In this document: positions 44,328 to 52,832 of the stretch, in pieces
Layout of the letters: the number at the start of each line of letters is the position of its first letter
Position numbering within the stretch: the stretch's first letter is position 1
Assembly: GCA_030681475.1 (NCBI GenBank)
Contig: JAUXWT010000035.1
Location: 130,428-194,427, forward strand
Length of the DNA stretch: 64,000 nucleotides
Direction: 5' to 3'
Origin: Bacteroidales bacterium
GTDB taxonomy: Bacteria; Bacteroidota; Bacteroidia; Bacteroidales; FEN-979
Position numbers and translations under genes: made by a program
The notes under the pieces: generated by a model
Told to the model about the DNA's origin: nothing
Database searches by the model: none
What the model saw: the letters and a program-made list of their open reading frames with translations, nothing else

Positions 44328-46169
44328 CTACTTCCTGCCATAAACCTCCACCCTGAAATCATCTACCAGCATAGGTTTCCCCTGTGTATTCCAAATGTAA
44401 ACCTTGAGTATTCTTTCAGGATCCGAAATCTCAGGCAGCATCAGGGAGAATTTACATTGCCGCCATACTTTAGCATCCTCACGGGGAATATCGTTCAGCC
44501 GGAATCCATGCCACCAGTTTTCGCCGGGATGAATTGAATCCATGCTCAGAACCACCAAAGCGCCGTTGCTTGCTCCTGCCACGCTATCCCAGACCATCAG
44601 TTCTCCTGTAACAAAAAAACTATCTGGCAACCTGCCGAATTGGCCGGCTCTGACAGCGATCCCAGGACTATACTGATGCAGGGAATCAAGGTATCCGGCA
44701 TGACTGCCTGAAAACGTATAGGCTGTTTCAATAATTGCATTTGTACTCCAGTCACTTGAGGGTCGTTCAAAATCATTTTCATACACGTTGACAGGCTTTT
44801 GCAGGTTGATGTTGTAATTGGCGATCTCCTCATTGCCTCCAAGGCAATCGATCACGGCTGAATCGGTCCGCATGAAGATGTGATGGTATTTTATCGCATT
44901 CATGCTGTTGGGCTGTATCACCCGGTGGGTATATTGCCATGTTTGCACCAGGTTCAGGGCAACGAAAGGGGTAAGGCAAAGGATGATGAGAATAACGGCT
45001 GTTTTCGACCTGCCGATGTTCATCGCCATGGCCATCAGGATGGCGAAAATCCCATAAAAATCGATAAATGCGCGTAAGCCGAACCCATCACCGTAGTACC
45101 AGTTCCACCAGCTCGCAACAACATAGGCGCTTAATATCAAAAAGCCGGTGATGCTGAAAAACTGCATCCATTTCCGTCGTATCAGGGTGAATAACCCTAA
45201 TACGGAAACAAGCAGCAATGGCGTATATAAGAATAATCCTTTTCTATAGCCGAACAGTACATTGACGATCTCCGGGTTGCCGAAGTTAAAACCCTCATCC
45301 TGATAAGACCAGATTATAAAATGACCCGTCTGGATGTACCAGAGCAACCCCTGGATCGAAACAATTGTAAGGCAGATCGTTACAAATAAAAGAAGGGTGA
45401 GTAAATTTTTCCGGATAGACCTTAGAAAATGAAAAAGGCGGGGTTTGGTTTCCGCCAGAAAGGGGATTAAGATCACAATCAACATATTGGTTGGCCGGAT
45501 CAGGCATACCACCCCAAGGAAAAATCCCATACATCCGGCTGTTTTCATGTTCCAGCCCTGGATTCCCCTGATGGTGAACCACAGGAATCCATTAATGGCG
45601 AAAAAGGAAAAGACATGCGACATGGTCGGCTGCCACAAACTATAATAGAACAGGTTTGTGCCAAACAGGATCACGACAAGCGTGATCGCTGTTACTGAAG
45701 CCCTGATCCTCATGGATTCCAGGATCCGCTGAAGGAATATCAGACCCGAAAAGAGGTAAAACAGCGCCCCCAGTCCGGTAAAGATCTGGAAGAAAAAGGA
45801 AAATCCGTTGATCTCAACTCCGGCGATCCACGAAAACAGGGTGCCAAAGAGAAAAAACGGTAACAGCAGAAGCGCCTCTCCTGCAAAATATTTGTTGAAG
45901 GGATGATCGCCTGATTTCACAAGGTAACTGGGCTTGTAGTGCGGATATCCAAGGAGTTTGGCTTCCTTTTCAGCAACACTGGCAAAGGTTGGATCGTGGT
46001 CGAGAAGCATGGCCGGCAGATAAGCATAATACCCGCGTCCATCGCTGGTGATGATGTGTTTCCAGCCCGGCGCTCCGTCATTGAATACCCTGATGCTGAT
46101 AAAAAAGGCCAGCATAAAGCTGATCAGGCAAACCATCGTTCGCATATTCGTCATACGCATATTCGTCAT
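44328..46169 (-). CDS. Large polytopic membrane protein, GT-C-like
   Basis: 613 residues with about eleven hydrophobic segments and a soluble C-terminal domain of about 170 residues. The first loop DGRGYYAYLPAMLLDHD has the acidic residues seen in lipid-sugar-dependent glycosyltransferases of the GT-C fold (ArnT/PMT-like), but no precise family is recognised. The C-terminal part (VYENDFERPSSDW and following) is beta-rich, like a carbohydrate-binding module. The start is uncertain: a 15-bp direct repeat encodes MTNMR twice, and the ATG at 46139 or later may be used. It stands alone. Confidence 0.68.
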   Translation of the reverse strand: MTNMRMTNMRTMVCLISFMLAFFISIRVFNDGAPGWKHIITSDGRGYYAYLPAMLLDHDPTFASVAEKEAKLLGYPHYKPSYLVKSGDHPFNKYFAGEALLLLPFFLFGTLFSWIAGVEINGFSFFFQIFTGLGALFYLFSGLIFLQRILESMRIRASVTAITLVVILFGTNLFYYSLWQPTMSHVFSFFAINGFLWFTIRGIQGWNMKTAGCMGFFLGVVCLIRPTNMLIVILIPFLAETKPRLFHFLRSIRKNLLTLLLFVTICLTIVSIQGLLWYIQTGHFIIWSYQDEGFNFGNPEIVNVLFGYRKGLFLYTPLLLVSVLGLFTLIRRKWMQFFSITGFLILSAYVVASWWNWYYGDGFGLRAFIDFYGIFAILMAMAMNIGRSKTAVILIILCLTPFVALNLVQTWQYTHRVIQPNSMNAIKYHHIFMRTDSAVIDCLGGNEEIANYNINLQKPVNVYENDFERPSSDWSTNAIIETAYTFSGSHAGYLDSLHQYSPGIAVRAGQFGRLPDSFFVTGELMVWDSVAGASNGALVVLSMDSIHPGENWWHGFRLNDIPREDAKVWRQCKFSLMLPEISDPERILKVYIWNTQGKPMLVDDFRVEVYGRK

Positions 46170-46209
46170 CTCTTTTCTTGGCTAATTCGTTATTTGATGT
46201 GCCGGATTG
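46165..46209. repeat. Left outer repeats of the GxxExxY region
   Basis: A 15-bp direct repeat GTCATCTCTTTTCTT (46165-46179) is followed after 3 bases by a 27-bp inverted repeat (46183-46209). The right partners are the inverted repeat at 46795-46821 (26 of 27 equal) and the direct repeat at 46822-46836 (15 of 15). Confidence 0.85.
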
Positions 46210-46245
46210 ATTTTATTATAATTTCAGTGGCTCGTTTGATATAGG

Positions 46246-46687
46246 ATTTTTCACCGCGGAGACGCGGAGACGCAGAGATTAAAAATTGTTCACATACCGT
46301 TTGAATCCATTTTTCAAGACACCAACATTAAAATTAACCAGAAATCCCAGTTTCTTATTGGTTAACTTCAGATAGGAAATTAATTGAGCTTCGTAAACAG
46401 GATGCATTATTTCAGCGGATTTTAATTCAAGGATTATTTCATTTTCAACAAGAATATCAACTTTAAGTTCTCGTGATAACTCGTATCCCTTATACAGCAA
46501 GGATATGGGAACCTGATTTATAGCCATTACAGTTCGTAATTCAATTTCTTTCATTAGGCATTGTTCATAAATTGATTCAAGAAGACCTGGCCCCATGATC
46601 TTATGCACGGTGATGCACGCATCGAGAATTACCCCCGAAATTTTGTTAATAAATCCTCTGCGTCTCCGCGTCTCCGCGGTGAAAAAT
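46246..46687. mobile_element. 442-bp unit with perfect 32-bp terminal inverted repeats around a GxxExxY gene
   Basis: The arms 46246-46277 and 46656-46687 are exact reverse complements of each other over 32 bp. Each holds CACCGCGGAGACGCGGAGAC, built of 8-bp GAGACGC-type units. The pair encloses nearly the whole GxxExxY gene: its stop is one base inside the left arm and its ATG just outside the right arm. No transposase is encoded. Whether it moves is inference. The same kind of unit, without a gene, occurs at 3288-3367. Outer inverted and direct repeats at 46165-46209 and 46795-46836 bracket it. Confidence 0.6.
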
Positions 46688-46692
46688 TGCAT
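46279..46692 (-). CDS. GxxExxY family protein
   Basis: 137-residue protein. The family motif is seen in GPGLLESIYEQCL (about residues 34-46), followed by IELRTVMAINQVPISLLYKG and VDILVENEIILELKSAE, a pattern resembling PD-(D/E)XK nuclease folds (acidic D, E-x-K). Function is not established, but nuclease-like activity is suggested by that pattern. The first 12 codons (MQFFTAETRRRR) come from the terminal inverted repeat and its immediate flank. No other ATG lies in between, so repeat and gene are physically fused. Confidence 0.85.
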   Translation of the reverse strand: MQFFTAETRRRRGFINKISGVILDACITVHKIMGPGLLESIYEQCLMKEIELRTVMAINQVPISLLYKGYELSRELKVDILVENEIILELKSAEIMHPVYEAQLISYLKLTNKKLGFLVNFNVGVLKNGFKRYVNNF

Positions 46693-46794
46693 TTTTTTCC
46701 ACTAAGGCATGAACCACCGAATACCTGCATCTATTTCTCTCTAACCTGCACTCATTGTTTAACATCGTTTCTGTCCAGTTTCAAAGGACATCAC

Positions 46795-46836
46795 CAATCC
46801 GGCACATCAAATAACGGATTAGTCATCTCTTTTCTT
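46795..46836. repeat. Right outer repeats of the GxxExxY region
   Basis: A 27-bp inverted repeat (46795-46821, 26 of 27 pairs with 46183-46209) is directly followed by GTCATCTCTTTTCTT (46822-46836), an exact direct repeat of 46165-46179. Together they could mark the ends of an older 640-bp insertion with a 15-bp target duplication. Confidence 0.85.
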
Positions 46837-46864
46837 ACGTGCTTCAAATTTAGAAAAGATACCA

Positions 46865-46896
46865 TTTGGTAGTATGATTAATTTTTCCTAATTTTG
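46865..46896 (+). promoter_or_regulatory. Bacteroidota promoter for the rpsF operon
   Basis: TTTG at 46865-46868 and TAATTTTG at 46889-46896 are separated by 20 bp, an exact consensus match. The rpsF start follows 44 bases downstream. Confidence 0.78.
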
Positions 46897-46940
46897 CAGC
46901 CCTTATGAAAAAACCATATATTAATTAAATTCAACGAGAA

Positions 46941-47294
46941 ATGTTAAAACAGTACGAAACCGTTTTCATTATGACTCCCGTTTTGTCTGATGAACAGATG
47001 AAGGAAACGGTAGATAAGTATCAGAAATTCCTCGTCAGCAAAGGCGCTGAGATAGTTCACGAGGAGCATTGGGGATTGCGAAAACTCGCCTATCCCATCC
47101 AGAAAAAGGCAACCGGATTCTATCATTTGATCGAGTTCAAGGCTGAACCGACCCTGATCAGGGAGTGGGAAGTGACCTTTAAACGTGATGAGCGGATACT
47201 CCGCTTTTTAACGGTAGTTTTTGATAAGCACATGCTTGCCTACAGCGAGAAGAAACGTGCGAGGTCTAAGGCTGCAAAGGAAGAAAAAGAGTAG
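46941..47294 (+). CDS. rpsF: 30S ribosomal protein S6
   Basis: 117 residues, normal length. Seen: YETVFIMTPVLSDEQMKETV at the N-terminus, WGLRKLAYPIQKKATGFYHL in the middle, and a lysine/arginine-rich tail ending KAAKEEKE. It binds S18 and the central domain of 16S rRNA. It is first in the rpsF-rpsR-rplI operon. Confidence 0.97.
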   Translation: MLKQYETVFIMTPVLSDEQMKETVDKYQKFLVSKGAEIVHEEHWGLRKLAYPIQKKATGFYHLIEFKAEPTLIREWEVTFKRDERILRFLTVVFDKHMLAYSEKKRARSKAAKEEKE

Positions 47295-47318
47295 TAACCA
47301 TCCAAAAACTGTTTGATC

Positions 47319-47591
47319 ATGGCAACACAACAACAAGGTGAAATAAAGTATCTGACCCCGATCGCGGTCGATACCAAGAGAAAAAAATATTGCCGTTTCA
47401 AGAAAAGCGGCATCAAGTACATCGACTTTAAGGACGCTGACTTTCTGCTTAAGTTCGTCAACGAACAAGGCAAGCTGCTTCCACGCCGTATTACCGGTAC
47501 ATCCACGAAGTATCAGCGGAAAGTGGCACAGGCAGTTAAACGGGCCAGGCACATTGCCCTCATGCCCTATGTTGGTGATTTATTAAAATAA
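47319..47591 (+). CDS. rpsR: 30S ribosomal protein S18
   Basis: 90 residues from the ATG at 47319 (a TTG two codons earlier is not needed). Seen: [40 protein letters not shown] and [12 protein letters not shown], the S18 core. It lies 24 bp after rpsF. Confidence 0.97.
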   Translation: MATQQQGEIKYLTPIAVDTKRKKYCRFKKSGIKYIDFKDADFLLKFVNEQGKLLPRRITGTSTKYQRKVAQAVKRARHIALMPYVGDLLK

Positions 47592-47596
47592 GGAGG
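47591..47596 (+). promoter_or_regulatory. Strong Shine-Dalgarno site before rplI
   Basis: AGGAGG ends 8 bases before the ATG at 47605 and overlaps the last base of the rpsR stop. Canonical sites are uncommon in Bacteroidota, so this one is noteworthy. Confidence 0.8.
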
Positions 47597-47604
47597 CACG
47601 AACC

Positions 47605-48054
47605 ATGGAAGTAATTTTAAAACAAGACGTCCTCAACCTGGGCTATACGAACGAAAAGGTAAATGTAAAACCCGGTTATGCCAGGAACTATCTCATCCCT
47701 CAGGGTTATGCCATCCTGGCCACCGAGTCAAATAAAAAAGTGCTTGCGGAAACGCTGAAGCAAAAAGCGCATAAGGAGGCCAAGATCAGGAGATCGGCGG
47801 AAGATCTTTCGGACGGGTTGAAAAACCTGGTCGTAAAGATCGGCGCAAAAGCGGCAGAGAGCGGCAAGATATTCGGATCGGTGAATGCCATCCAGGTCGC
47901 ACAAGCTTTGAAAGACCAGTTCGATTTCGATGTTGACCGGAAAAAAATCCATGTTGATCACGAACATATTAAAGAACTTGGAACCTATAAAGCAAGGGTC
48001 CATCTGCATAAAGATGTTCAGGTTGAGATCACACTCGAGGTTTTTGCCGAATAA
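47605..48054 (+). CDS. rplI: 50S ribosomal protein L9
   Basis: 149 residues, normal length. The N-terminal EVILKQDVLNLGYTNEKVNV and KPGYARNYLIPQGYAILATE, a long central helix, and the C-terminal HEHIKELGTYKARVHLHKDV identify L9. It ends the operon; an intrinsic terminator follows 25 bp downstream. Confidence 0.97.
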   Translation: MEVILKQDVLNLGYTNEKVNVKPGYARNYLIPQGYAILATESNKKVLAETLKQKAHKEAKIRRSAEDLSDGLKNLVVKIGAKAAESGKIFGSVNAIQVAQALKDQFDFDVDRKKIHVDHEHIKELGTYKARVHLHKDVQVEITLEVFAE

Positions 48055-48079
48055 CGCTATTTTTAAAATTTGTAATTTT

Positions 48080-48111
48080 ATCCCGGAAACCAAAATTTCC
48101 GGGATTTTTTT
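48080..48111 (+). terminator. Intrinsic terminator of the rpsF operon
   Basis: A 10-bp stem ATCCCGGAAA (48080-48089) and TTTCCGGGAT (48096-48105), 6-base loop, then seven T (48105-48111). The ATG of the next gene follows at 48112 without a spacer. Confidence 0.9.
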
Positions 48112-48897
48112 ATGCTGTCAAAAAGCCGGATCAAACATATAACCTCTCTCAAAGTAAAGAAGTTCCGCGATGAACACAATCAGTTTATTGCCGAAGGAGA
48201 AAAGCTGGTGATGGATCTGGCAGCCGGTAAATTCACCATGGCCGGAATCTATGCCTCCCCAGAGTGGATCGATTCAAACACCGGTTTGATCCGGTCCAAA
48301 AGCGCTCCTGTTTTTGAAACATCTCTTCCTGAGATGACTCGGATCACAGCGTTGTCAAGCCCCAGCCCGGTATTGGCCGTCATCAACATCCCTGATCCGG
48401 TTTTCACCATTTCGCCATCTCACGATTTTACCAAGTCCCTTTCGCTCGCGCTCGACGATATCCGTGACCCGGGCAACCTTGGTACCATCATCCGCATTGC
48501 AGACTGGTTCGGCATTGAAAATATATTATGTTCGGAAAGCTGTGTGGATATTTATAACCCTAAGGTAGTGCAGGCCTCCATGGGCTCTATTGCAAGGGTC
48601 AACATGGTCAGTTGCAACCTGCCAGAAAAGCTGGCCGCGCTCCCGGGATGTCCGGTATATGGCGCTTTCCTCGAGGGGGATTCGATATTCACGCAAACGT
48701 TTGATGATCATGGCATCATTGTGATCGGGAACGAGTCGCATGGCATTTCGCCTGAACTTGTTCCATTCATCACCAGAAAGCTCTTTATCCCATCCTTCGG
48801 GTCATCAGAGTCCGGAAAAGCCGAGTCGCTCAACGCTTCAATTGCCACAGCCATCATTTGTGCTGAATTCCGCAGAAATCAACAAAAAATACAATGA
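48112..48897 (+). CDS. TrmH/SpoU family RNA 2'-O-methyltransferase
   Basis: 261 residues. It methylates ribose in tRNA or rRNA using S-adenosylmethionine. Seen: an N-terminal KIKHITSLKVKKFRDEHNQF-type RNA-binding segment, LALDDIRDPGNLGTIIRIAD (motif 1), IVIGNESHGISPEL (motif 2), SLNASIATAIICAEF (motif 3 of the knot fold). The target site is unknown. The start codon touches the preceding terminator. An 8-bp-type repeat (48402-48425) encodes about eight residues, FTISPSHD, just before motif 1. It overlaps the next gene by 4 bases (ATGA). Confidence 0.9.
   Translation: MLSKSRIKHITSLKVKKFRDEHNQFIAEGEKLVMDLAAGKFTMAGIYASPEWIDSNTGLIRSKSAPVFETSLPEMTRITALSSPSPVLAVINIPDPVFTISPSHDFTKSLSLALDDIRDPGNLGTIIRIADWFGIENILCSESCVDIYNPKVVQASMGSIARVNMVSCNLPEKLAALPGCPVYGAFLEGDSIFTQTFDDHGIIVIGNESHGISPELVPFITRKLFIPSFGSSESGKAESLNASIATAIICAEFRRNQQKIQ
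48402..48425. repeat. Three 8-bp units inside the SpoU gene
   Basis: TTTCACCA, TTTCGCCA, TCTCACGA: three 8-bp units of the same type as at 43753-43776 and 783-830, here in coding sequence between the RNA-binding and catalytic domains. 24 bp equals eight codons, so the frame is kept. Confidence 0.6.
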
Positions 48898-50183
48898 CTT
48901 TTTCCAAAACCTTGATCATACGTTCGGCCTTTAGCTTCCTGTTGGTTCTTTCGGCCCTTGGATGCCTTGCCGCTGATTTTCCGAATGAGAACATCTGCTA
49001 TGATCCTTCAATAAAAACGATACAGGTCTTCAAAGAGGGATTTGAATTGTCGTCACCGGTTATTCAATTGAACTCCACAGACAGGCTCTCTGTCCAGTTC
49101 GATGACCTTGATGCCTTTATAAAGAGGTATAAGTTTACAATACTGCACTGTGAATCGGACTGGCAGACTTCGACCGACCTGACTGTTTCAGATTATATCG
49201 ATGGTTTCAGGGAGGAGAATATTGATCAGTACGATTATTCATATAGTACGACCGTGAAATATACCCATTTCAAAGCAACATTCCCGACCCAAAACATGAG
49301 GCCCAGGCTCTCGGGAAATTATATGCTCGTTGTTTATGAAGATGATCCGTCGCAATTGGCCTTTACAGCAAGATTCATGGTAACAGAGGCTTCACCGCTG
49401 GCCATCACGGGCAGGGTAGTACAGAGTTCACTGATGGCTGAACGGTCAACACGACAGCAGATCGACTTTGCGATCCGGTTAAATGGGTTCCAGGTGCTGG
49501 ATGTCGGGCGCGAAATGAAGGTCGTCCTGATGCAAAATGGCCGTACCGATAATCTGCTCCGGTTGTCGCGACCCCGTTTTGCCCGGACCGATGAACTTGA
49601 TTACCGTTATGATGAATCAATATCCTTCAGCGGTGGCAACCAGTTCCGGAATTTTGATATTAAAAGTCTGCAGTACCAGTCTGAACATATTGCAAGAATT
49701 GATTATGACACTTCCAACCAGGTGTATCTGGTTCCGGACCAGCCCCGTACTTTCAAGCAATACGCTTATGAGAAGGACCTCAACGGACGGTTTTTTATTA
49801 AAAATGAGGACCACGCCGATAACAGCAGCATAGAAGCGGATTATGCATGGGTCCATTTCTTTTTGCCCTATCCTGTGATATTAAAATCCGGCACTTTTCA
49901 TGTATTGGGTGAACTTACCTCCTGGCAATTGAACGACGCCAGCAGGATGTTTTTCAACCCCAGGCATGGAGGATATGAGCTCAACCTTTTTCTGAAACAA
50001 GGCTACTACAACTATATGTACGTAATGAAGGAAAATGGAAAATCGTATGGAGATGAATCGCTGATCGAAGGAAACCACTGGGAAGCGGAAAACGAATATA
50101 CCATTTTCGTTTACTTTCGTGAAACCGGTTCATTGTATGATCGGTTGCTCGCCGTAAGCATCCTCAACTCCATCCAACCCTAA
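48894..50183 (+). CDS. T9SS plug protein, DUF5103 family
   Basis: 429 residues with a signal peptide (about 1-27, ending LGCLAAD). Seen: ICYDPSIKTIQVFKEGFELS, FKFTILHCESDW-like KFTILHCESDWQTSTDL, and a C-terminal domain with WVHFFLPYPVILKSGTFHVL. These match the DUF5103 family, now named T9SS plug protein because the Flavobacterium homologue closes the periplasmic side of the T9SS channel. It is translationally coupled to the SpoU gene. It adds a sixth T9SS-related gene to the window outside the main cluster. Confidence 0.87.
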   Translation: MTFSKTLIIRSAFSFLLVLSALGCLAADFPNENICYDPSIKTIQVFKEGFELSSPVIQLNSTDRLSVQFDDLDAFIKRYKFTILHCESDWQTSTDLTVSDYIDGFREENIDQYDYSYSTTVKYTHFKATFPTQNMRPRLSGNYMLVVYEDDPSQLAFTARFMVTEASPLAITGRVVQSSLMAERSTRQQIDFAIRLNGFQVLDVGREMKVVLMQNGRTDNLLRLSRPRFARTDELDYRYDESISFSGGNQFRNFDIKSLQYQSEHIARIDYDTSNQVYLVPDQPRTFKQYAYEKDLNGRFFIKNEDHADNSSIEADYAWVHFFLPYPVILKSGTFHVLGELTSWQLNDASRMFFNPRHGGYELNLFLKQGYYNYMYVMKENGKSYGDESLIEGNHWEAENEYTIFVYFRETGSLYDRLLAVSILNSIQP

Positions 50184-50185
50184 AT

Positions 50186-50208
50186 CGTAAATCGTCCAAT
50201 TGTAAATC
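50186..50208. repeat. 23-bp dispersed repeat, copy 2
   Basis: Inverse-oriented partner of 44264-44286 (22 of 23 equal), lying between the stop of the plug protein gene and the convergent TamL gene stop. Confidence 0.75.
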
Positions 50209-50213
50209 GCAAA

Positions 50214-52577
50214 TCAAAACGGATATCCTATCCCAAAATTCCAGATGATATCCTTGACCTGCATTTTATTAAAGTACCAGCGATCGTTTTTAGGATAACT
50301 GGGCACACGCAACCGGATTGCCGGATCAAACCTGAAGATGAAAAAGTCAAAATCGAGTCTGATCCCGATACCTGCATCCAGGGCAATCTGATCAATGAAT
50401 CCGGGAAAGGTGAACTGTCCTCCCGGCAGGTCCTGCGACTCCTGTAGCACCCAGATGTTCCCTGCATCTAAAAACACAGCTCCCCGGATCCAGTTATAAA
50501 CCGGGAAACGGTATTCGATATTTGCTTCAAGTTGAATATCGCCGATCTGATTGAAGGTGGCGCTGGCATCTGCATTGTTGTAACGACCCGGACCGAGCGA
50601 GTACATCTTCCATCCCCGCATTCCATTGGCGCCACCAGAGAAAAATGCCTTTTCAAACGGCAACAGTGAAGCATTGCCATAAGGGATCCCAATGCCGCCA
50701 TAAAACCTGTAAACCAATGAAAGCTTGTTTGGGAAAAGATTGTAATAACGGAAATCAATGTCGGGTCGCACATATTGCGCATACGGCAGACCGAAAAGCT
50801 TGTATGCGTCCGCTCCCCGCTTGTTGGTTTTTAACATCTCATTGAAAAGATAGATGAGATTGCCACCTGTTTCAAAATTGGCCCGGATATAGGTAAAGTT
50901 TTTTATTTTATTGATTTTCTGATTGTTGAAGGTAAAAGTGTATTTTAAACCCGCCACCATATGATCGGAATATTGGTTTTTTAACCTGTTATCCTGTTCA
51001 TTGTTCAGTACCGAATCGAAATAGGCATCCGTTGACACCTTAACCAGTGAAATTTCAACAGGGTTCAGCACATGTTTGATCGTTTCGTTTTGTTCCCACG
51101 AATATCCAAAAGTAATGTTGGATATGTGCTGATCGTAATGTTGCTGGTGTTGGAAATTGTAACCCACACTTACGGTGGTTTTTGGTTTAAAGCTCTTGGG
51201 TAAAGTTTCAGGCCTGATAGGGATGAGGAATTGGGGAAAGGTGATGCCGGCATTCATGCCCAGTTCAAAGGTGTTGAAGAATGCATTGCCCGACGACCCT
51301 GCCGTTGCCTGCATCTGCAGCGATCCGCTCAGATTGAGCCGTAAGAGCTGAGCGCCCCTGAAGATGTTGCGGTTCTGATATCCAAGGTTTCCCTGTACAC
51401 CAAAAGCGCCACCAGAATTTGTACCATCCGTGGTCACCGAAACAGATTGCGCGGGAGCGCGGGAGAGCTCTACATGGCAATCGACAACGTCCCTGTTGCG
51501 TGGTTTTGACTCCTTTCCATCCCCCACCTCCCTGAACTGTATGTTAATGTATTTGAAAACCGGCAGACTATTTAGTTGTGCATAACTTTGGTTAACGTCC
51601 AGCAGGTTATAGTTGGACTTGGGGGTGATAAATATTGACTGGGCAATGGTGCGTGGTTTAACCCTGAACTGATCCTGATAAAGGAAATAGTAAGTATTCG
51701 GAGGTTGTCCTCTTGTAGAACTTTGATAGGATTTTACCAGGGTATCATAGGTGCCGGAATAAGTTACGAGATGGTCAAATTCCGGATAAATATAGATCTT
51801 GTTGATAAAATAACGCTTATGCGGCAATTGCTGGATGGTCGTAAAATTATCGAATGATGGCATCACCCTGTTAACGATCTCGAGGGTGATGTCGCATTGA
51901 TACTTTTGGAAACTGGTATCAACCACATATTTGATATAGATGTTTGAAAACCGGAAAAAACCATGGTTCTTCAGATTATTGGTAATTCGTGTACGCTCGT
52001 CGTCAAGTATGTACGAATCGAAATTACTCCCACGCCTGATCAGGCATTTCGAAGTGTCCTTATAAACAAAACGTGCCAGTTGAGTGTCTGCAATTGCATA
52101 AACCAGGCTTCTGATCAGGTAAGGTTTTGGGGTAATGATCCTGTATTGAACGATGGCCTTTTTCTTTTTATAGATGATCGTATCGCTGATGTTCGAATGA
52201 AAATAGCCTTTATTGCTCAGATAGAGGTTCATTTGTTTAATCGAGACAGCATTGAGGCTGGTATCTAAAACGACCGGTTCCTGGCCGGCCTTAGTGCGTA
52301 ACCACTTTTTGAATTTAGACTCCTTGCCTTTCATCCCCCAGTTGTACAACGCGATGTTGGTACGGAACAATCCAATTAGTTTTGTGTTGGGTTTTTGTTG
52401 AATATAGGGTTCGACCTCTTCGGTCAGAATACTCCGGTTGGAAATCTTTATTTTATTTTTAATCAGAAGGTATTCGCCAGATTCCATTTTCCTGGTTACA
52501 CTACAGCTACTCAGGAGTATAAACGCGAGCATGAACCAACAAATACCGGTTAAAGAGTTTGTCTTCAGGTTTCTCAT
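50214..52577 (-). CDS. TamL-type BamA/TamA family outer membrane lipoprotein
   Basis: 787 residues. Lipobox LLSSC puts the lipidated cysteine at residue 25, as in the Bacteroidota TamL version of TamA. POTRA-like segments span about residues 40-360. The rest is the Omp85 beta-barrel, with SGGANGMRGWKMYSLGPG (the conserved barrel loop) and ALDAGIGIRLDFDFFIFRFD near the end. It assists outer membrane protein or autotransporter assembly with TamB, which is not in the window. It is convergent with the plug protein gene. Confidence 0.9.
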   Translation of the reverse strand: MRNLKTNSLTGICWFMLAFILLSSCSVTRKMESGEYLLIKNKIKISNRSILTEEVEPYIQQKPNTKLIGLFRTNIALYNWGMKGKESKFKKWLRTKAGQEPVVLDTSLNAVSIKQMNLYLSNKGYFHSNISDTIIYKKKKAIVQYRIITPKPYLIRSLVYAIADTQLARFVYKDTSKCLIRRGSNFDSYILDDERTRITNNLKNHGFFRFSNIYIKYVVDTSFQKYQCDITLEIVNRVMPSFDNFTTIQQLPHKRYFINKIYIYPEFDHLVTYSGTYDTLVKSYQSSTRGQPPNTYYFLYQDQFRVKPRTIAQSIFITPKSNYNLLDVNQSYAQLNSLPVFKYINIQFREVGDGKESKPRNRDVVDCHVELSRAPAQSVSVTTDGTNSGGAFGVQGNLGYQNRNIFRGAQLLRLNLSGSLQMQATAGSSGNAFFNTFELGMNAGITFPQFLIPIRPETLPKSFKPKTTVSVGYNFQHQQHYDQHISNITFGYSWEQNETIKHVLNPVEISLVKVSTDAYFDSVLNNEQDNRLKNQYSDHMVAGLKYTFTFNNQKINKIKNFTYIRANFETGGNLIYLFNEMLKTNKRGADAYKLFGLPYAQYVRPDIDFRYYNLFPNKLSLVYRFYGGIGIPYGNASLLPFEKAFFSGGANGMRGWKMYSLGPGRYNNADASATFNQIGDIQLEANIEYRFPVYNWIRGAVFLDAGNIWVLQESQDLPGGQFTFPGFIDQIALDAGIGIRLDFDFFIFRFDPAIRLRVPSYPKNDRWYFNKMQVKDIIWNFGIGYPF

Positions 52578-52658
52578 GCAATTAATCAGTTCATAGTTTG
52601 TTCTCCGGGGATTATGTCGTCACGACTGTGTAGGGATCAGCCAAAACAATCCGGACAA

Positions 52659-52666
52659 CAAAAATA
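52659..52666 (-). promoter_or_regulatory. Candidate -7 element for the TamL gene
   Basis: On the minus strand TATTTTTG matches TAnnTTTG, 82 bases before the start codon. No clear -33 box is seen. Confidence 0.35.
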
Positions 52667-52774
52667 GGGATTATAATTCAATTACCTGTGGTTCTGAAAC
52701 GAGGAAGGGGAGCCTCTTCTGGTTGAATGATGTTTATTTTGGAAAGGGTATGTATAATATATCAAATTGGAGCA

Positions 52775-52782
52775 TATCTTTG
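52775..52782 (+). promoter_or_regulatory. Candidate -7 element for the phosphoesterase-fibre gene
   Basis: TATCTTTG matches TAnnTTTG, 51 bases before the start codon at 52833. A -33 TTTG is not obvious. Confidence 0.4.
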
Positions 52783-52832
52783 CAATCCGAATTTAGGAAC
52801 TCCAATATTTTATTCATGAATTAAGTCGGGAT

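Noticed and set aside
46183-46821. Standard insertion sequence
   Set aside because: No transposase is encoded; only inverted repeats and a GxxExxY gene are present, so it is reported as a candidate unit and not an IS.
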